Assembly: GCA_018816335.1 (NCBI GenBank)
Contig: JAHIVP010000031.1
Location: 1-32,663 of the forward strand
Direction of reading: 5' to 3'
DNA length: 32,663 nucleotides
Source: Nanobdellota archaeon
GTDB lineage: Archaea; Nanobdellota; Nanobdellia; Pacearchaeales; GW2011-AR1
Shown here: positions 29,661-32,663 of the stretch, one piece after another
How positions within the stretch are numbered: the stretch's first letter is position 1
Layout of the letters: each line of letters begins with the position of its first letter
Translations under genes and position numbers: made by a program
The notes under the pieces: model-generated
Database searches by the model: none
What the model saw: only the letters and a program-made list of their open reading frames with translations
Told to the model about the DNA's origin: nothing

Positions 29661-30680
29661 ATGGAAGAAGAAGTAAAAGAAGACGCTCAAGAAGAGACAA
29701 AAGTTGAAGAAGCCTCAGCAGATAAAGTGAAAGAAGAAACTGAAGAAGAATCAAAACCAGAAAAAAAGAAAAAAGCAAATGCTCCTGAAGCTCATGTTAA
29801 TCCGTCAAAAAAGAAACTTGTTAAAACATTAGTGAATTTAATAAAAGAAAATAAGAGTTTTGTTGTTGTGTCTGTTAAGAATATTCCTGGGAAGCAATTT
29901 CAAGAGATTAAAAAAGTTTTGAGTGAAAAAGTAAAACTAAAATATGTTAAGAAGAGTATAATTTATAGGGCTATTGATGAGATTGATGGTGAGTTGACTC
30001 CTATGAAAGAGCATATTAAAGAAGATGTTGCTTTGTTGTTTTCTGATGCTGATGCTTTTGAGTTGAGTGGTATGATGGCTAATTTTAAGAGTCCTGCTAA
30101 AGCTAAAGTTGGGCAAGAAGCTCCTGAAAATATTGTTATTGAGCCGGGGCCAACTGAAATTTTGCCTGGGCCTGCTGTTGGAGAGTTTAGTGTTTTAGGA
30201 ATTAAGGTTGCTGTTGAAGATGGTAAAATTGCTATTAAAACTAAGAAAGTTTTAGTTAAAAAAGGAGAAAAGATTACTGCTCAGCATACAGCTATAATGG
30301 ATAAGTTAGATATTAAGCCGTTTAAGATTGGGTTTGAGCCTATTGCTGCTTATGATAGAGAAGAGAAAAAGATTTATGTTGGGATTAAAGTTGATAAAGA
30401 AGCTACTTTGGAAGAATTAAAAACTTCATTTGCAAAGGCGTTGGGATTTGCTGTTAATATTTGTTATGTGAATAAAGATACACTTCCATTTATATTAGGG
30501 AAGGCGGCTGCTCATGAGGCTGCTTTGAGTAAAATTATAGAAGAGAAGGGTGGAGCTAGTGGGGAGAAGAAAGATGAGGAAAAAGTTGAAGAGACTAAAG
30601 CTGAAGAAGCTAAGGAAGAAGTTGTAGAAGAAAAGAAAGATGATGCTGGAGAAAAGAAAGATGAAGGAGAAGGAAAATGA
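29661..30680 (+). CDS. rpl10: 50S ribosomal protein uL10 (P0)
   Basis: ATG 29661 directly follows the uL1 stop; a TTG start at 29652 inside uL1 was rejected. The 339-residue protein begins with an acidic/lysine extension of about 45 residues, then the uL10 rRNA-binding domain (KKLVKTLVNLIKENKSFVVV, VKLKYVKKSIIYRAIDEI), an insertion domain (PGPTEILPGPAVGEFSVLGI), C-terminal helices that bind L12 dimers (FAKALGFAVNICYVNKDTLP, LGKAAAHEAALSKII), and a charged tail. The N-terminal extension is unusual. Its stop overlaps the next start (ATGA). Confidence 0.93.
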   Translation: MEEEVKEDAQEETKVEEASADKVKEETEEESKPEKKKKANAPEAHVNPSKKKLVKTLVNLIKENKSFVVVSVKNIPGKQFQEIKKVLSEKVKLKYVKKSIIYRAIDEIDGELTPMKEHIKEDVALLFSDADAFELSGMMANFKSPAKAKVGQEAPENIVIEPGPTEILPGPAVGEFSVLGIKVAVEDGKIAIKTKKVLVKKGEKITAQHTAIMDKLDIKPFKIGFEPIAAYDREEKKIYVGIKVDKEATLEELKTSFAKALGFAVNICYVNKDTLPFILGKAAAHEAALSKIIEEKGGASGEKKDEEKVEETKAEEAKEEVVEEKKDDAGEKKDEGEGK

Positions 30681-31000
30681 TTGGAATATTAAAAGATTGG
30701 TTATCAGAAAGAATGAGAAGAAAAAGTGCTGAAACCGAGTTGTGGAATATAGTTGATGAAGGAATAAACAATCCCCCAGAAGCAAATGGAGAAAGGTTTG
30801 GATATTTACTAGTTACATATTTGCGGGCTAAGAGGGTTGCGGAAGAAAAAGGAATAAGTTTAAGAAAGACAGGGGTTGTTAGTGTAACTCGTGCTTTGGA
30901 TTATGCTATAGATGCTACAATTAATAATGGGATTTTCCAAGCTGCTCAAAGAGCTCAAGAAAAATATGCTCAAGAAGTAAATTCTGGAGAAACAAAATAA
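30677..31000 (+). CDS. Unknown small protein inserted between uL10 and L12
   Basis: The start ATGA overlaps the uL10 stop, and L12 starts 1 base after its stop, so it is fully embedded in the stalk operon. The 107-residue product is helical and charged: MIGILKDWLSERMRRKSAET, ELWNIVDEGINNPPEANGER, FGYLLVTYLRAKRVAEEKGI, LDYAIDATINNGIFQAAQRA. It has no zinc ligands or membrane helix and no ribosomal-protein signature that I recognise. Perfect coupling suggests that it is made in step with the stalk proteins, as a chaperone, modifier or lineage-specific stalk factor. This role is inferred. Confidence 0.7.
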   Translation: MIGILKDWLSERMRRKSAETELWNIVDEGINNPPEANGERFGYLLVTYLRAKRVAEEKGISLRKTGVVSVTRALDYAIDATINNGIFQAAQRAQEKYAQEVNSGETK

Positions 31001-31001
31001 A

Positions 31002-31289
31002 ATGGAATATATGTATGCGGCTTTGTTGTTGCACAAACTAGGAAAGCCAGTTGATGAGGCAAACTTGACAAAAGTTGTTTCTGGAGCTGGAGCTGAAGTT
31101 GATGAGTCGAAAGTTAAGACTTTGGTTGCTAGTTTAGATGGTGTTGATATCGACGCTGAATTAGCAAATGCTAGTGTAGTTGCTGCTGCTCCTGTTGTTG
31201 GGGCAGAAGGCGGAGATAACAAAGCTGAAGAAAAGAAAGAAGAAAAAGCTGAAGAAGCTGCAGAAGGATTAAGCTCTCTATTTGGTTAG
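31002..31289 (+). CDS. rpl12: 50S ribosomal protein L12 (P1 stalk protein)
   Basis: The 95-residue protein begins MEYMYAALLLHKLGKPVDEA, followed by VVSGAGAEVDESKVKTLVAS (dimerisation helices). It has an alanine-rich hinge, an acidic Lys/Glu stretch and the ending AAEGLSSLFG, the conserved C-terminal tip of archaeal P1 that recruits elongation factors. Several dimers bind uL10. It is the last gene of the operon; a promoter for the next gene follows. Confidence 0.95.
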   Translation: MEYMYAALLLHKLGKPVDEANLTKVVSGAGAEVDESKVKTLVASLDGVDIDAELANASVVAAAPVVGAEGGDNKAEEKKEEKAEEAAEGLSSLFG

Positions 31290-31335
31290 TTATTATTAAT
31301 TTTAATACTGATTAGAGAGTCCTGATGTAGTTTTG

Positions 31336-31377
31336 ACTGTTTCTGTAGTTGTGATTCAATATAATAATGTTTAAATA
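31336..31377 (+). promoter_or_regulatory. Promoter repeat, copy 1
   Basis: 42 bases, including GTGATTCAATATAATAATG and TATA-like TTTAAATA, recur with one mismatch at 31876-31917. The TATA centre is about 25 bases before ATG 31399, so the transcript would be leaderless. Everything upstream of the TATA box is conserved too, which may include a regulator site. Confidence 0.6.
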
Positions 31378-31398
31378 AACTAGATACATAAAAGATTT

Positions 31399-31875
31399 AT
31401 GGCTGGAGATACTTATTTGCCTGTAGGAATAACTCATTATACTTGTCCTAGGTGTTGGGCAGATGTAGGCACAGATAGAGACAGAGCATCAGAGCATGTT
31501 GAAATGCCTTCAAATGAATTGCCTGAAAGATTTGTTTTTATGCAAGAACGATCTGAAAGACCTTATAGGATAATTGTTGGTGTTTCATTTGCTCCACAAG
31601 ATCATTCTGCTTCTCATTTTGAAGCTAGATTAGCTGCTCCTTCTGATACTGTAGAATATGCTATGAAAGCTGCAGCAGATATTAGGAGGGAATTGGGAGG
31701 GGGTAGTTTAAGGATATTAACAGTTAGTGAATTGATAAGTTTCCAAAAAAATTATGCAGAGAAATTGGCTGAATTAAGGAGTGAAAAGAGTCCATGTGGA
31801 TTAATATTAGGAGAAGGTGAGTTGGTTAGGACCACGGATCAAATTGATTGTTTGGTTCCTAGAGCTGGTTCTTAA
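31399..31875 (+). CDS. Tandem paralogue with putative zinc/knuckle motif, copy 1
   Basis: The 158-residue cytoplasmic-type protein has HYTCPRCWADVGTDRDRASE HVEMPS near its N-terminus: a CxxC pair followed by Asp/His residues that may bind zinc. It continues LPERFVFMQERSERPYRIIVGV and ends with helices and GLILGEGELVRTTDQIDCLV. The downstream protein repeats this architecture (YKCRVCN, EHADRPS, LxEGLVFL, LEGKLLRT), so the two are paralogues that have diverged greatly. It is leaderless by promoter spacing. Family and function are not recognised; nucleic-acid binding is possible. Confidence 0.6.
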   Translation: MAGDTYLPVGITHYTCPRCWADVGTDRDRASEHVEMPSNELPERFVFMQERSERPYRIIVGVSFAPQDHSASHFEARLAAPSDTVEYAMKAAADIRRELGGGSLRILTVSELISFQKNYAEKLAELRSEKSPCGLILGEGELVRTTDQIDCLVPRAGS

Positions 31876-31917
31876 ACTGTTTCTATAGTTGTGATTCAAT
31901 ATAATAATGTTTAAATA
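31876..31917 (+). promoter_or_regulatory. Promoter repeat, copy 2
   Basis: It is nearly identical (41 of 42 bases) to 31336-31377 and begins 1 base after the stop of copy-1 gene. TTTAAATA ends at 31917, so a start about 25 bases on favours ATG 31943 over ATG 31928 for the following gene. Confidence 0.6.
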
Positions 31918-31942
31918 TGGTTGAATTATGAAATGTATTAAG

Positions 31943-32479
31943 ATGGCAGAGGGATTAGAGATAAACTCTGAGGCTGAAGAAGCTCATAGGCGGGGATTAG
32001 TTCACGAATCTTTGGAAGTAATTAGTGCTTACAAGTGCAGAGTATGTAATACTGTTTTTCCTCATTATGATTTATCGCAAGCAAATGAACATGCTGATCG
32101 GCCAAGTGATAGATTAAGTGAAGGGTTGGTTTTTTTAACGGGAAATCAAGCACATCAGTTCTACCACGTAATTATTGGGACTCAGCATCATGATAACATG
32201 CATAATGCTACTCATGATCTGGCTGTTCTTTTTACTTTAGAGGATGGTAGAACGATAATAACCTTTAGTGAAGATAGCGCTGCTAAAATAAGAGATACAT
32301 ATACTACTGGATTGGCTCCAATATTGGGAGAAATGGAATTTGAAGAATTCCAGAGAACTTATGAAGGTGAATTAAAAAAACTTAGAGAAGGTTATTATCC
32401 ACAAAGAAGATTAGAAGGTAAATTGTTGAGAACAATTCCTGAAGTTGAAGCATTAGTTGCAGAGGCTGCAACTGATTAA
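31943..32479 (+). CDS. Tandem paralogue with putative zinc/knuckle motif, copy 2
   Basis: ATG 31943 fits promoter spacing better than ATG 31928, which would add only five residues. The 178-residue protein has an N-terminal extension of about 25 residues, then SAYKCRVCNTVFPHYDLSQANEHADRPSD split by eye into a CxxC pair and a downstream His. A His-rich middle follows (GTQHHDNMHNATHD) that copy 1 lacks, and the ending is like copy 1 (RRLEGKLLRTIPEVEALV). The His cluster could bind additional metal. Function unknown. Confidence 0.6.
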   Translation: MAEGLEINSEAEEAHRRGLVHESLEVISAYKCRVCNTVFPHYDLSQANEHADRPSDRLSEGLVFLTGNQAHQFYHVIIGTQHHDNMHNATHDLAVLFTLEDGRTIITFSEDSAAKIRDTYTTGLAPILGEMEFEEFQRTYEGELKKLREGYYPQRRLEGKLLRTIPEVEALVAEAATD

Positions 32480-32530
32480 TTATTCTTTTGATAAGATTTA
32501 AAAGGTAAAATTAATTCAATTAATTAGGCC

Positions 32531-32599
32531 ACCATCGCATCTTGAAATTGAAAATTTCAATCTCATTCAAAATCCATAAAAGATTTTGAAGATAATGGT
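32531..32599. repeat. Two-hairpin intergenic element, copy D
   Basis: ACCAT (32531-32535) and ATGGT (32595-32599) enclose two hairpins, TTGAAATT/AATTTCAA (32542-32560) and TCAAAATC/GATTTTGA (32567-32589). It has the same layout as copies A-C with different sequence. ATTAGGCCA occurs on both sides, at 32524-32532 and at the window's end (32655-32663). No gene is seen in 32480-32663. Confidence 0.5.
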
Positions 32600-32663
32600 A
32601 TTGCATCTGGCTTGATTCAATCAAAAACTTTAAAACCAAACTCTATCTATAATTATTAGGCCA

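Overview
The window is AT-rich, densely packed archaeal DNA. The gene set points to a small-genome DPANN archaeon of the Pacearchaeota/Woesearchaeota type. Archaeal markers are aIF5A, Rpo12, prefoldin beta, eL40, eL43, Spt5, SecE-gamma, Taw1, SepF with FtsZ, an intron-containing tRNA-Pro, class III (pilin-type) signal peptides, an S-layer protein with methanogen-type N- and C-terminal motifs, and an archaeosortase-like protein. Many starts lie about 25 bases after a TATA-like box, as expected for leaderless archaeal transcripts. The lineage is inferred, because no 16S rRNA gene is present.

Layout. 1-4352: the end of a large surface protein and four overlapping genes with pilin-like N-termini, probably one pilus operon. 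4389-9346: a winged-helix regulator divergent from a long-leader S-layer gene, followed by two membrane-anchored extracellular proteins. 9395-12887: DedA, an archaeosortase-like enzyme with a probable substrate in the same operon, and a small four-helix membrane protein. 13055-19676 (minus strand): an N-terminally short Dph2-like protein, SepF, prefoldin beta, Rpo12, eL43, tRNA-Pro, uL11, Spt5, SecE, FtsZ and an FKBP. This is the archaeal ftsZ-secE-spt5-rpl11 cluster, but the usual rpl1-rpl10-rpl12 continuation lies about 12 kb away on the other strand (29033-31289), carrying an extra gene between uL10 and L12. 19753-23202: aIF5A, eL40, a site-2 protease, a lysine-rich 50-residue protein and Taw1.

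The outstanding system is at 23199-26242 (minus strand): a diversity-generating retroelement (DGR). It has a reverse transcriptase, a template repeat (TR) just upstream, and two tandem target genes whose 3' ends are variable repeats (VR1, VR2). By hand alignment, all 25 TR/VR substitutions fall at template adenines, the diagnostic DGR signature. Two features are unusual. The TR carries 28 extra bases, containing a perfect hairpin, that are absent from both VRs. Each VR is followed by a GC-rich hairpin with a GAA loop. A HicBA toxin-antitoxin pair and several unrecognised small genes lie beside it, giving an accessory-island character.

The intergenic regions hold a second layer of structure. 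There is a family of two-hairpin/outer-stem elements, a leader motif shared by the uL11 and Dph2-like genes, a tandem array built on the 3' end of tRNA-Pro, and a likely L1-binding leader ahead of uL1. Functions are assigned by reading motifs only; no database search was possible.
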